Shown one piece after another: positions 1-6,731 of a stretch of DNA of 10,353 nt; position 1 is the stretch's first letter; every line of letters begins with the position of its first letter. The translations under genes and the position numbers were made by a program. Origin of the DNA: Candidatus Omnitrophota bacterium. GTDB taxonomy: Bacteria; Omnitrophota; Gorgyraeia; B26-G9. The notes beneath the pieces are model-generated. The model made no database searches and was not told the DNA's origin. It was given only the letters and a program-made list of their open reading frames with translations. The stretch spans positions 1 to 10,353 of the forward strand of contig JAQULA010000044.1 in assembly GCA_028718845.1 (NCBI GenBank). The letters are read 5' to 3'.

Positions 1-28
1 CCCATTAGCCATTGAAATTCGACGAGTG

Positions 29-47
29 AAACAATGCCCACTGGGCA
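29..47 (-). terminator. Possible weak intrinsic terminator after metF
   Basis: On the minus strand TGCCC-AGT-GGGCA forms a perfect 5-bp stem with a 3-nt loop (35-47), followed by TTGTTT. It lies about 55 nt after the metF stop. The stem is short and the T-run is interrupted, so it is a weak candidate. The same bases also fall inside short open frames on both strands that run to the window edge, so it may instead be coding sequence. Confidence 0.25.
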
Positions 48-102
48 GAACGCAATACTGTTTTCAATAATCATTCATAACCCGACAGAATATTAAGCAG
101 GT

Positions 103-963
103 TTATCGAATCGCATCCAGGATGGCGGTGATCACTTTCGGCTTGTTCAGGGTAAAAAAATGGAATTGGTTAACCCCGTTTTTCACCAGGTCGCGGCAAA
201 GCTCAATGGTAACATCAATACCTTCTTTTTCCATATCCGCGGGATTGCCGCGGTAACGTTCCATTCGTTCTTCTATCGACCGGGGGATCGTGGCTCGGCA
301 CAGCGAAGCAAACTGTTTTACCTTGGTTACGTCGGTTAACGGCAAAATTCCCGGTAATACCGGAATAGTGATCTTTTTCTTATGCATGCGCTCCAGTAAA
401 GCGTAATAATAAGTATTATCGAAAAACATCTGGGTAACCGCGAAATCCGCCCCGGCATCAATTTTAAGTTTGGTATACTCCATATCCTGCTCCAGGGTAT
501 CGGTTTCAATATGGCCCTGCGGGTATACCGCCACCCCGATACAAAAATGACCTGCGGCTTTTAAAACACGGACCAAGTCCCGGGCGCAGGAAAACTCCTG
601 CTTATTAAAATCGAAATCGCGGCATTCCTTGGGCGGATCGCCGCGTAAGGCCATAATATTATCGATACCCTGTTTCCGGTAATCGTCCAGTAACCCCTGG
701 ATTGCCCCGGCATTCGCACCGACACAGGTTAGATGCGGCATAACCTCCAGAGTTTGCTCCTTAAGCAGCAATGACACTGCGTCCTTGGTATATTCCTGGG
801 TCACTCCGCCGGCGCCGTAAGTCATCGAAACGTATAACGGCTTGTAATGTTTCAAAATACCGACGGTCTCAAGCAAAGCTTGTTTACCCTGAGCTGTCTT
901 AGGCGGGAAAAATTCAAAGGCTACCCCCCGCTCATTAGTTTTAAGAATATCGCTGATTTGCAT
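103..963 (-). CDS. metF: 5,10-methylenetetrahydrofolate reductase
   Basis: This cytosolic flavoenzyme reduces 5,10-methylene-THF to 5-methyl-THF, the methyl donor for methionine synthesis. The 286-residue length matches the bacterial MetF family. Visible family motifs, in order, are EFFPPK (17-22), with E17 at the position of the E. coli catalytic Glu28; VSMTYGAGG (45-53); PHLTC (76-80); ALRGDPP (105-111), with D109 at the FAD-contacting Asp position; TQMFFD (177-182); PGILP (204-208); and FHFFTLN (267-273). The YPE motif seen in many homologues reads YPQ here (147-149), a minor change. It starts at ATG with a weak upstream GGACAGGG. It is the last recognised gene, 86 nt beyond the AroK-like kinase stop, and that gap carries its own promoter-like signal. 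No metH or other methionine gene is visible nearby. The identification is very secure. Confidence 0.97.
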   Translation of the reverse strand: MQISDILKTNERGVAFEFFPPKTAQGKQALLETVGILKHYKPLYVSMTYGAGGVTQEYTKDAVSLLLKEQTLEVMPHLTCVGANAGAIQGLLDDYRKQGIDNIMALRGDPPKECRDFDFNKQEFSCARDLVRVLKAAGHFCIGVAVYPQGHIETDTLEQDMEYTKLKIDAGADFAVTQMFFDNTYYYALLERMHKKKITIPVLPGILPLTDVTKVKQFASLCRATIPRSIEERMERYRGNPADMEKEGIDVTIELCRDLVKNGVNQFHFFTLNKPKVITAILDAIR

Positions 964-993
964 AAATCCCTGTCCGGTTTAACGTATTTTTGC

Positions 994-1022
994 ATTATAT
1001 CAAAAATATCTTTTAGGAAAAG
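994..1022 (-). promoter_or_regulatory. Probable extended -10 promoter for metF
   Basis: On the minus strand the gap before metF holds TGATATAAT (994-1002), a perfect -10 hexamer TATAAT preceded by the TGn extension. The hexamer 17 nt upstream, TTTTCC (1017-1022), is a poor -35 match, as is common for extended -10 promoters. Transcription would start near 987, leaving a leader of about 24 nt before the metF ATG. The surroundings are AT-rich compared with the coding regions. No intrinsic terminator precedes it, so metF could be read both from here and from the upstream operon. Confidence 0.55.
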
Positions 1023-1049
1023 TGTTTTTTTTGCCTGGTTCCGCTGCCG

Positions 1050-1553
1050 TCAATGCCGGGACAACTCCCGGATAATGTCCGCAACCGCGCGGGAAGGATC
1101 AAACGGGTCCGGAACGGGAATTACCGCTTCGGCGTATTTTTTGTAGAGCGGAGTCCGTTCTTTGAAAATCGTCTCCAGATTTTTCTCTTTCGCACCCACG
1201 ATACCACGGGTTTCCGGATTGCCGATCCGGCCCCGGATCTCCGCCAAAGAAGCCTCCAGAAGGATGATCATGGAATGTTGCCGGAGAAAAGTCATTGCCG
1301 AATCCGAATAGACCACGCTCCCCCCGGGGCAAATCACATGCTTATCGATACTGCCCAGTTCAAGAATAGCCGCCTGTTCCATTTCAAGAAAAACCGATTC
1401 TCCGCAGGAATCAATGATCTGTTGTAGTTTCGAACCCGCATTTCTTTCAATGATCGTATCGGCATCAAGAAACGTAAAGCCGAGTTTCAATGCCAGCTCT
1501 TTTCCGATTACACTTTTGCCGACGCCCGGCATGCCGATTAAAGTAACATTCAT
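1050..1553 (-). CDS. AroK-like P-loop kinase (shikimate kinase family, substrate uncertain)
   Basis: This 167-residue protein has the size and fold signature of shikimate kinase, which phosphorylates shikimate in the chorismate pathway. It has a Walker A GMPGVGKS (7-14), a DAD acidic motif (30-32), a glycine motif CPGGSVV (75-81), a lid-like TRGIV (115-119) with R116, and ERTPLY (132-137) with R133 in the position of the C-terminal substrate-binding arginine. Compared with well-studied shikimate kinases such as the M. tuberculosis enzyme, the FRxxE segment is FLEME (55-59), so the shikimate-contacting arginine is leucine. The GGG is PGG and the lid RPLL is RGIV. I recall a wider group of GGSVVYS-type proteins sharing these changes and annotated as shikimate kinase, so this is probably a subfamily trait rather than decay. 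The kinase fold is secure, the substrate is not. It starts at ATG with only a weak GAAAG upstream, 46 nt after the PilZ gene. Confidence 0.85.
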   Translation of the reverse strand: MNVTLIGMPGVGKSVIGKELALKLGFTFLDADTIIERNAGSKLQQIIDSCGESVFLEMEQAAILELGSIDKHVICPGGSVVYSDSAMTFLRQHSMIILLEASLAEIRGRIGNPETRGIVGAKEKNLETIFKERTPLYKKYAEAVIPVPDPFDPSRAVADIIRELSRH

Positions 1554-1599
1554 CGGTATCTTTCATCGTTGCGCGATCTTCCGGAACCGCCAGGCCGGA

Positions 1600-1941
1600 T
1601 TAATCGCGGAATCCGAATTCATCGATAAGAATATCCATAACTTGAATATCCGCTGCGGCAATATTATCAATCTTGAACCCGGTGGCATAAAAATCGGGGT
1701 TGACGTCTTTTTTCGTCCAGATGCTCTGCGCGGAAAAAAGAATTTCCTGGCTGGCCTTGAGCTCCCGCGGCAACATCATGCGGCACTGAAATTTGGCTCC
1801 GGCATCGACCGGCGACTCGCTCACGATCATCATGCCGTCCGGGCTGATGTCGGCCAGATGCCCCAGCAACGTTCCGGTTACCTTATCATAAACGCGAAGA
1901 TAATAAATCAAATGCCTTCTCTTTAATTTCCGCTTATGCAT
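1600..1941 (-). CDS. PilZ-domain protein (possible c-di-GMP receptor)
   Basis: This 113-residue protein consists almost entirely of a PilZ-like beta-barrel domain. PilZ domains bind cyclic di-GMP through an RxxxR motif and a D/NxSxxG motif. Here R4-KLK-R8 can serve as RxxxR, and DISPDG (31-36) matches DxSxxG, with about 22 residues between them as usual. The run RRHLIYYLRVYD (8-19) followed by LLGHLADIS is typical of a small stand-alone PilZ subfamily. WTKKDVNPDFYATGFKI near residues 75-91 forms the later barrel strands. The first arginine sits very close to the N terminus, so c-di-GMP binding is plausible but unproven. An AAGGAG site (1949-1954) lies 7 nt before the ATG, which supports this start. 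It sits 34 nt after the HAD gene and 46 nt before the AroK-like kinase, so it is probably co-transcribed with both. Confidence 0.85.
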   Translation of the reverse strand: MHKRKLKRRHLIYYLRVYDKVTGTLLGHLADISPDGMMIVSESPVDAGAKFQCRMMLPRELKASQEILFSAQSIWTKKDVNPDFYATGFKIDNIAAADIQVMDILIDEFGFRD

Positions 1942-1975
1942 CGCAACGCTCCTTGTTAAAGTGGGTCACTCGGTT

Positions 1976-2827
1976 TCAACTATGGTAAACACTTGTTTCC
2001 AGTAAAAGCCGCGAGGCAATGCTTTCCACCGCCATTATCAGTGAATTATTCAAAGCCTCTTTTTTGCCGTAATCCGCCGGGACGCAATTCTTGACCCGGT
2101 CATCCTCGACGAATTGCCAGGCCTTGGACCATTTGCGGTTATCGTTACGGTCATATACCGCAATCGCAACCCCCCCGTATTTTTCAACCAGGGAAAACAA
2201 CGGCACATCGGTCTGCCCGTCACCGACCACAACCATCTGATTAAACGGAATGTACATCTTTTCGCGGGGGATCTTTCGGTTGACCTCAAACGGTTTTGTC
2301 CGAAATTCCGGGCCGATAATACCCTTGGAAATGTGGAACAGATACCGCGTTTTGTCCGTAAAGCTGACGATATTTTTGGGAAACTCGATCTCTCCTTTCT
2401 GAGTATAATGAAAGTCGCAGGCCCAGATATCTTTAAAATTCTTGGCGATCTTCGTATTTACGAGCACATCGCGAATTCCGCTGCTGATAAGAAAATATTC
2501 GACACTTACCGCCGGGTTTTTTTGGTGAGCGGCCTGCTGCAGCTGCCGGAAGATGTGCTGCGCGCCGTTAAAGAATTTAATTTTTTTTCCGTGCGCCTCC
2601 AGCTTAGAACGGGTAATTTTGTCCCGGAGAGGCCGGGAATGGGACTCTTTGATCATCATATACAAATACGCCGGAATCGGGTCCCATCCATATTTCTGAT
2701 ACAATGGGTTAACCCGGTTCACCCAGAAATCCTGAGCGTCGATACCGATGCTTTCCAAAAAACTGCTCGTACTGTCCGGAGCCAGGGTTTCATCGAAATC
2801 GAATATCACCGCAATCCGATTGACCAC
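1976..2827 (-). CDS. HAD-family hydrolase (PSP-like phosphatase)
   Basis: This is a haloacid dehalogenase superfamily enzyme, which uses an aspartyl-phosphate intermediate, usually for phosphate-ester hydrolysis. Counting from the GTG start, motif I DFDETLA carries the nucleophile D10 and the acid/base D12, motif II is the SSG at about 115-117, the motif III lysine is probably K159 (DKTRYLF), and motif IV GDGQTDVP carries D203 and D207. The segment between motifs I and II, about 100 residues, is a helical cap of the C1 type. The substrate cannot be told. The reading frame is open to an ATG at 2875, but that start has no ribosome site and overlaps the upstream gene by 38 nt. GAGGAG at 2834-2839 is 6 nt before GTG 2827 but directly touches ATG 2833, so GTG (283 aa) is preferred and ATG 2833 (285 aa) is the alternative. 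The upstream stop is 10 nt away, which suggests coupled translation. Confidence 0.88.
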   Translation of the reverse strand: MVNRIAVIFDFDETLAPDSTSSFLESIGIDAQDFWVNRVNPLYQKYGWDPIPAYLYMMIKESHSRPLRDKITRSKLEAHGKKIKFFNGAQHIFRQLQQAAHQKNPAVSVEYFLISSGIRDVLVNTKIAKNFKDIWACDFHYTQKGEIEFPKNIVSFTDKTRYLFHISKGIIGPEFRTKPFEVNRKIPREKMYIPFNQMVVVGDGQTDVPLFSLVEKYGGVAIAVYDRNDNRKWSKAWQFVEDDRVKNCVPADYGKKEALNNSLIMAVESIASRLLLETSVYHS

Positions 2828-2833
2828 GTTCAT

Positions 2834-2839
2834 CTCCTC
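2834..2839 (-). promoter_or_regulatory. Ribosome binding site deciding the HAD start
   Basis: GAGGAG on the minus strand overlaps the TGA stop of the upstream 132-aa gene. It is 6 nt before GTG 2827 and 0 nt before ATG 2833. The spacing favours the GTG as the start and suits termination-reinitiation coupling. Confidence 0.6.
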
Positions 2840-3236
2840 ACAAATCGTTCTGCTCCGGAATGCCGATCGGTTCATCGATAATTCGGCCCAGATTAAAGAT
2901 CGCCCGCACCCGGCCCCGGACGGTTTGGCCGTCGATCCGGTAGTCGGCAGTCACGCGCCGTTTCACCCAGTTGATTTCAATTTCCTCTCCGTCGATATCG
3001 CCGGCGGTAAAAACATTCTGGGAATCGATCCGGCCTATTTTCACCCCTTTTTCGGCAAGTATTGCCAAATTAACCAGGGCCGGATTTTCCCGGCCGGTCT
3101 CGTTGTCCAGGGTGGCAATTCCGGCAAAGGTATCGATCATTCCCTCCACCCTTGAAGATTGCCGCAGCGCCGATTCCATCTCCGCGGCCAAACGCTTGGA
3201 TTGCCGGTATGCGGCATAGGTATAGGGATCGCTCAT
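2838..3236 (-). CDS. Uncharacterised 132-aa protein
   Basis: I do not recognise this 132-residue protein. It has no signal peptide, no membrane segment and no cysteine, so it is probably cytosolic. The first ~35 residues are rich in helix-forming and charged residues (YRQSKRLAAEMESALRQSSR around 10-29). The rest, from about 55 on, alternates charged and hydrophobic residues and contains G-D/N turns (KIGRIDSQNVF, DGEEIEINWVKRRV, DYRIDGQTVRGRV), as expected for a small beta-rich domain. No catalytic motif stands out. The ATG follows the TAG stop of a 32-codon membrane ORF with no base between them. It has no Shine-Dalgarno of its own, so its translation probably depends on that ORF. Its own stop overlaps the ribosome site of the HAD gene. 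This tight arrangement, clean frame and shared strand argue that it is a real gene. Confidence 0.75.
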   Translation of the reverse strand: MSDPYTYAAYRQSKRLAAEMESALRQSSRVEGMIDTFAGIATLDNETGRENPALVNLAILAEKGVKIGRIDSQNVFTAGDIDGEEIEINWVKRRVTADYRIDGQTVRGRVRAIFNLGRIIDEPIGIPEQNDL

Positions 3237-3335
3237 CTATAGCGGCAGGGCTTCGATAAAAATCCACACCAGCAGTACCAGACAGATAAATACCGCACTA
3301 ACGATAAATGCTTGTTCAAAAAACGACCTGCTCAT
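3237..3335 (-). CDS. Small single-pass membrane protein, 32 aa
   Basis: A 32-codon frame fills most of the gap between lptD and the 132-aa gene. It begins MSRSFFEQ, then has one strongly hydrophobic stretch (about residues 9-27, ending LVLLVWIFI), and ends EALPL before a TAG. The residues before the stretch carry a positive charge (R3), which predicts a cytoplasmic N terminus. A perfect AGGAGG (3340-3345) lies 4 nt before the ATG, the best ribosome site in the window. The TAG stop abuts the ATG of the next gene, which has no ribosome site of its own. I know of no family for it. It could be a regulatory or scaffold microprotein, or mainly a leader that couples translation of its neighbour. Confidence 0.7.
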   Translation of the reverse strand: MSRSFFEQAFIVSAVFICLVLLVWIFIEALPL

Positions 3336-3339
3336 ACCG

Positions 3340-3345
3340 CCTCCT
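3340..3345 (-). promoter_or_regulatory. Strong Shine-Dalgarno of the small membrane ORF
   Basis: A full AGGAGG on the minus strand, 4 nt before the ATG at 3335 and 22 nt after the lptD UAA stop. It is the main support for translation of the 32-codon ORF. Confidence 0.7.
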
Positions 3346-3362
3346 CATCACGATGTCGACAA

Positions 3363-5768
3363 TTAGATTCTTCGGGTTGTTTCATAGCCGACGTTAAACT
3401 GCACCGGCGTTTCGTCCGGAAATGCTTTAAGCCGGAAAATAAACCAAAAGGTACGGTCTTGAGTCGACCCATCATCGTTTAATTTGACATCGTAGGTCAT
3501 TTCCAGCAGCCAGCAATGCAGGTCGCGATATACCGTATACTGCTGTTCCTGAAATGTATCGGTATAGGACAAATACCGGCCGTAGGTTCTGACCTGCCAT
3601 ACATCATTAATTTTATAATAAAGGTCCGCCGTGGTTTGTTCGCTGACATCGCGGTCATAGCGTTTTCCCAGCCCGACGGTCCATTTATCCCCGCCATTGA
3701 CATAACAGTCGATATTGGCCGAGTCAAAACGGCGCTGGTATTGATCGTAAATCGTTTCCGAATCGACATGCATCCAGCGGCTCGGCCGGATATTCAGCTC
3801 ATTGGTGATAAAAGAAAAGTGCCGCTGCCCCGGATCAACTCTATGCACATAATCGACATGCGGGTAAAAATAGATCAGGTCGATACTCTCCATCTCTTCA
3901 GCGGGGGACTGCCGCCATTTCGTCTGAAAATTGTTTTCAACCCCCAGGGTAAAAACATTGGTCTTGGCAATAGCATCGATCTCGTCGAAATCGCCGAGTT
4001 TTTCGGCAGAAACCGTGGGGGCGTGAATATAGGTATATTTTACCGAGGGGGTAATCACATGCCGCATCCGGTTGATTTCAACCCCCAGCAACCGCCCCTG
4101 ATAATCGGACATCCGGTATAATTTTGTATTCATGTCAAAACCATAGTACTGAATGCCCCGGATCAGATTTTCCTCTTCCCCGTCGGCGTCTTTGGAATAA
4201 TAAGTTTGGCGCGTCCCCATATAGGGAACGATGCTGATCCAGTCCAACCCATCCGGCAGACGGGTCGGATATTTCAATTCATTATAGGTATCCAGCCGGT
4301 TGACATCCGTATCCAAGTCGCTGCCGGCGGTTTTTTTATTAAGATTCGCCGCAGCCATCGAGGTCCGGTAATAAACATCCGTATCCCCAATCTCACTGCT
4401 GATTGTATTCAGGGTAACTTCGGGTAAACGTTCCACTTCGGAATAAAAATTATTGGTCCGTTTCCGGGCATAAATACCGGCATTATAGCCGGCGGCATAG
4501 TGCGTCAACGATGCCTCGGACACCGGCTGGACATCCTGCTCGTATTCCCGGTAAAGGTAATCCTTGATAAAATCCACATCACTGAGCTTATTGAATTCAA
4601 ATAATGCCAAAGTCGAGGGATCCGCCTGCCAGCGGTGTTTTACCTGCGTCCGGTAACGTTCTTCTTCCTGGACATCCTTATTGATTTTATCCTGTTCATC
4701 GCTGTAATATTTGTCCCGCTCATTCATATAATAAGTTTTCACCTGGCCCTGACCGTACTGCACCGTATCGTAATCGGCGTCGATACCGCTGGCAAACCCT
4801 TTTAATTCACGGTAATCCAGGTGGATTTTCCCTTTCAGGTGTTCATTGCAATAATACCGCCAGGAAGTAAGACCGAACCAGCCCCATTCTTTTTTCTTCC
4901 CCACACTTGCCGAAAAATTAGCCCGGCCGTCCTGCAAAGACTGGCTCCAATAGGGAAAATACATGACCGGCATATTTCCGACAAATAGAACCATGTTTTT
5001 AGCGACGATCTTATCGTCGGGATAGTAGACGATCCGTTTTGCCTGCATGCGGTAATGCGGCGTACCCCGGTCACAGGTAGTAACAGAACCACGCTGTAAA
5101 TTTATTTTATTCTCATTTACCTTTACCGCCTGCTGCGCTTTGCCCCACCACGGCGGAGCCTGGAGCACAAGATCGGAAAGCGCCCCTTTCTGGGTAATGA
5201 AACTATAACTCAGATTATTCCCGGTCAGCACCGTTGTTCCCTGGCACAAGGCTACCGAACCGGCAGCGAACGCTTGCCGGGAACGAAAATCAAAATCAAC
5301 GCGATCGGTCGTTATCGTCGCGCCTTTTGACGTTACGGTCACGGATTCCCGGGGCAAAGCAGTATCCGGAGCCCCGGGTTTGCCAAGCATATACCCTTGC
5401 TGACTCTCGAAATTATAATGCAATTCATCGCCTTGAACGCGGATATCTTCATAACAAAGCGACACTGCCCCGGTAGCAACGGCATCTTTCGAAGCCATGG
5501 CCACATCAATGCCATCGGCGGTAAGCACGACATTTTCGTAATTGACTTTGACATGATTCTTACCGATTATCCGGTGTTCCTCATCCAGATACTCAACATC
5601 ATCGGCATCAACCACCACGGGCTTTTTTGCCCCCGAAGTTCCGCCGACGGAAAGCTCCTCCGCGCCCAGCGCATTCGAGATGATAAAAAACATGCAGAAA
5701 AAAACGAGGCAGGGGGAAAAGAAACATTGCATAAAGGAATTCCGCGGTATACGATTTGATACGGCCAA
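3363..5768 (-). CDS. lptD: LPS-assembly protein LptD (outer-membrane OstA/Imp)
   Basis: LptD is the outer-membrane barrel that, with LptE, inserts lipopolysaccharide into the outer leaflet at the end of the Lpt bridge. The 801-residue length is typical. Residues 1-36 form a signal peptide: basic n-region with R6 and R9, a hydrophobic core rich in F, C and I at about 14-31, and a cleavage-like ALGA/E. An OstA/LptA-like jellyroll follows (DADDVEYLDEEHRIIG at 54-69, repeats to about 200). The LptD signature begins at TTCDRGTPHYRMQAKRI (230-246) and ends VGNMPVMYFPYW (263-274). The remainder is aromatic-rich beta-barrel strands to the C terminus ETTRRI. The start is TTG at 5768, directly after the epimerase TAG, with AGGAGT (5775-5780) 6 nt upstream. 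The internal ATG at 5732 would also keep a signal peptide but has no ribosome site. LptA, LptC and LptE are not in the window. Confidence 0.95.
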   Translation of the reverse strand: MAVSNRIPRNSFMQCFFSPCLVFFCMFFIISNALGAEELSVGGTSGAKKPVVVDADDVEYLDEEHRIIGKNHVKVNYENVVLTADGIDVAMASKDAVATGAVSLCYEDIRVQGDELHYNFESQQGYMLGKPGAPDTALPRESVTVTSKGATITTDRVDFDFRSRQAFAAGSVALCQGTTVLTGNNLSYSFITQKGALSDLVLQAPPWWGKAQQAVKVNENKINLQRGSVTTCDRGTPHYRMQAKRIVYYPDDKIVAKNMVLFVGNMPVMYFPYWSQSLQDGRANFSASVGKKKEWGWFGLTSWRYYCNEHLKGKIHLDYRELKGFASGIDADYDTVQYGQGQVKTYYMNERDKYYSDEQDKINKDVQEEERYRTQVKHRWQADPSTLALFEFNKLSDVDFIKDYLYREYEQDVQPVSEASLTHYAAGYNAGIYARKRTNNFYSEVERLPEVTLNTISSEIGDTDVYYRTSMAAANLNKKTAGSDLDTDVNRLDTYNELKYPTRLPDGLDWISIVPYMGTRQTYYSKDADGEEENLIRGIQYYGFDMNTKLYRMSDYQGRLLGVEINRMRHVITPSVKYTYIHAPTVSAEKLGDFDEIDAIAKTNVFTLGVENNFQTKWRQSPAEEMESIDLIYFYPHVDYVHRVDPGQRHFSFITNELNIRPSRWMHVDSETIYDQYQRRFDSANIDCYVNGGDKWTVGLGKRYDRDVSEQTTADLYYKINDVWQVRTYGRYLSYTDTFQEQQYTVYRDLHCWLLEMTYDVKLNDDGSTQDRTFWFIFRLKAFPDETPVQFNVGYETTRRI

Positions 5769-6731
5769 CTAATTACTCCTGTAAGCATTAATGATTGCTT
5801 TGAGCATTTCTTCTAAATTAATATTGGGCGTGAATTGCAACAAATCCTTAATCTTGGAAATATCCGGGACACGATAAACCATATCCTCAAAATCATTGTT
5901 GTAAGCCTGGGTATACGGAATAAACACAATATCGGAAGAGCTCCCGGTTAATTCTTTTATTTTTTTCGCCAGGTTGTTTATCGAAACCGGCTCCGGGCTG
6001 CCGATATTGAAGATTTCACCTTCGGCCCCGGGAGTATTCATCAACCGGATCATGGCGTCCACGGCATCACCGACATAGGTAAATGAACGCACCTGGCTGC
6101 CGTCGCCGTACACCGTAATCGGCTCTTGCTTAACCGCCTGTTCGATCATACGCGGAATGACCATGCCGTAATGCGGAGTTTGCCGCGGACCGCAGATATT
6201 GAACAAACGGCCGACCACAACCGGAAGACTGCGTTCCCGCGCATAACTTATGGCCAGGAATTCATCAAAGCCCTTGGAAAAAGCGTAACCCCAGCGGGGA
6301 ATAGTTACCGATCCCAAAATCCGGTCATCGTTTTCTTTAAACGGCCGGGTCCCGTTCTTTCCGTATACTTCCGATGATGAGGCCAAAAAAACTTTTTTCT
6401 TGAAAATATGGGCAAGTTCAAAAACGATCTCCGTGCCCCGCACGTTGGTGATCAGTGAATCCAGGGGATGTTCGACAATATATTTAACTCCCACCGCCGC
6501 GGCCAGATGATAAACGCAATCACACTCGGTAACCAGCTTCAACATCAACTTATAATTTAGAATACTGCCTTCATAGAACGTAAAATTTTCATTGCCTTCC
6601 AGGTCGATGATATTTTCTCTTTTTCCGGTGGAAAGATCATCGATTATCGCGACCTGATTTCCCTCTGCCAACAAGCGGCGCACCAGATGCGATCCGATAA
6701 ACCCCGCCCCCCCGGTAAGCAGTATCCTCAT
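5769..6731 (-). CDS. NAD-dependent sugar-nucleotide epimerase/dehydratase (extended SDR)
   Basis: This 320-residue extended short-chain dehydrogenase/reductase acts on a nucleotide-linked sugar. The N-terminal Rossmann motif is GGAGFIG (7-13), followed by DDLSTG (31-36), where the adenine ribose is bound. HLAAAVGV lies at 75-82, the catalytic triad elements are SSSEVYG (118-124) and Y149-AFS-K153, and RLFNICGPRQ (175-184) precedes the substrate-binding half with GDGSQVRSFTYV. These features fit UDP-glucose 4-epimerase and UDP-glucuronate decarboxylase relatives; the GPRQ segment and overall length lean to the latter group, but the substrate cannot be assigned. The ATG overlaps the upstream kinase stop as ATGA, and a GGAGGT (6741-6746) lies 9 nt upstream. 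The next gene, lptD, starts on the base after its stop, so a role in making sugars for LPS or a surface polysaccharide is a fair inference. Confidence 0.9.
   Translation of the reverse strand: MRILLTGGAGFIGSHLVRRLLAEGNQVAIIDDLSTGKRENIIDLEGNENFTFYEGSILNYKLMLKLVTECDCVYHLAAAVGVKYIVEHPLDSLITNVRGTEIVFELAHIFKKKVFLASSSEVYGKNGTRPFKENDDRILGSVTIPRWGYAFSKGFDEFLAISYARERSLPVVVGRLFNICGPRQTPHYGMVIPRMIEQAVKQEPITVYGDGSQVRSFTYVGDAVDAMIRLMNTPGAEGEIFNIGSPEPVSINNLAKKIKELTGSSSDIVFIPYTQAYNNDFEDMVYRVPDISKIKDLLQFTPNINLEEMLKAIINAYRSN
5775..5780 (-). promoter_or_regulatory. Ribosome site for the TTG start of lptD
   Basis: AGGAGT inside the last codons of the epimerase gene lies 6 nt before TTG 5768. The ATG 36 nt further in lacks any such site. 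The start therefore seems to be a TTG coupled to the epimerase stop, which would limit LptD synthesis relative to its neighbours. Confidence 0.6.

Noticed and set aside
1..74. Two short open frames at the left edge: minus strand from ATG 74 (MIIENSIAFCPVG...) and plus strand from base 2 to a TAA at 68-70.
   Set aside because: Both are under 25 codons, overlap each other, lack a good ribosome site and match nothing I know. An open frame this short is likely by chance, and the window edge prevents a decision.
1011..1040. T-rich plus-strand run (1023-1032) considered as a terminator between the AroK-like kinase and metF.
   Set aside because: The T-run is on the plus strand, which gives A's in the minus-strand transcript, and no stable stem precedes it in the right direction.
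2834..2875. Extended N terminus of the HAD protein from ATG 2875.
   Set aside because: That start lacks a ribosome site and overlaps the upstream gene by 38 nt, and the extra residues precede the beta strand that normally begins HAD proteins.
2114..2881. Long plus-strand open frame (255 codons) opposite the HAD gene.
   Set aside because: It is fully antisense to a gene with intact catalytic motifs and shows no domain or ribosome site, so it is a shadow frame caused by codon bias.
3516..4121. Plus-strand open frame (201 codons) opposite lptD.
   Set aside because: It lies antisense to a confidently identified LptD, has no recognisable motif and no start signal.
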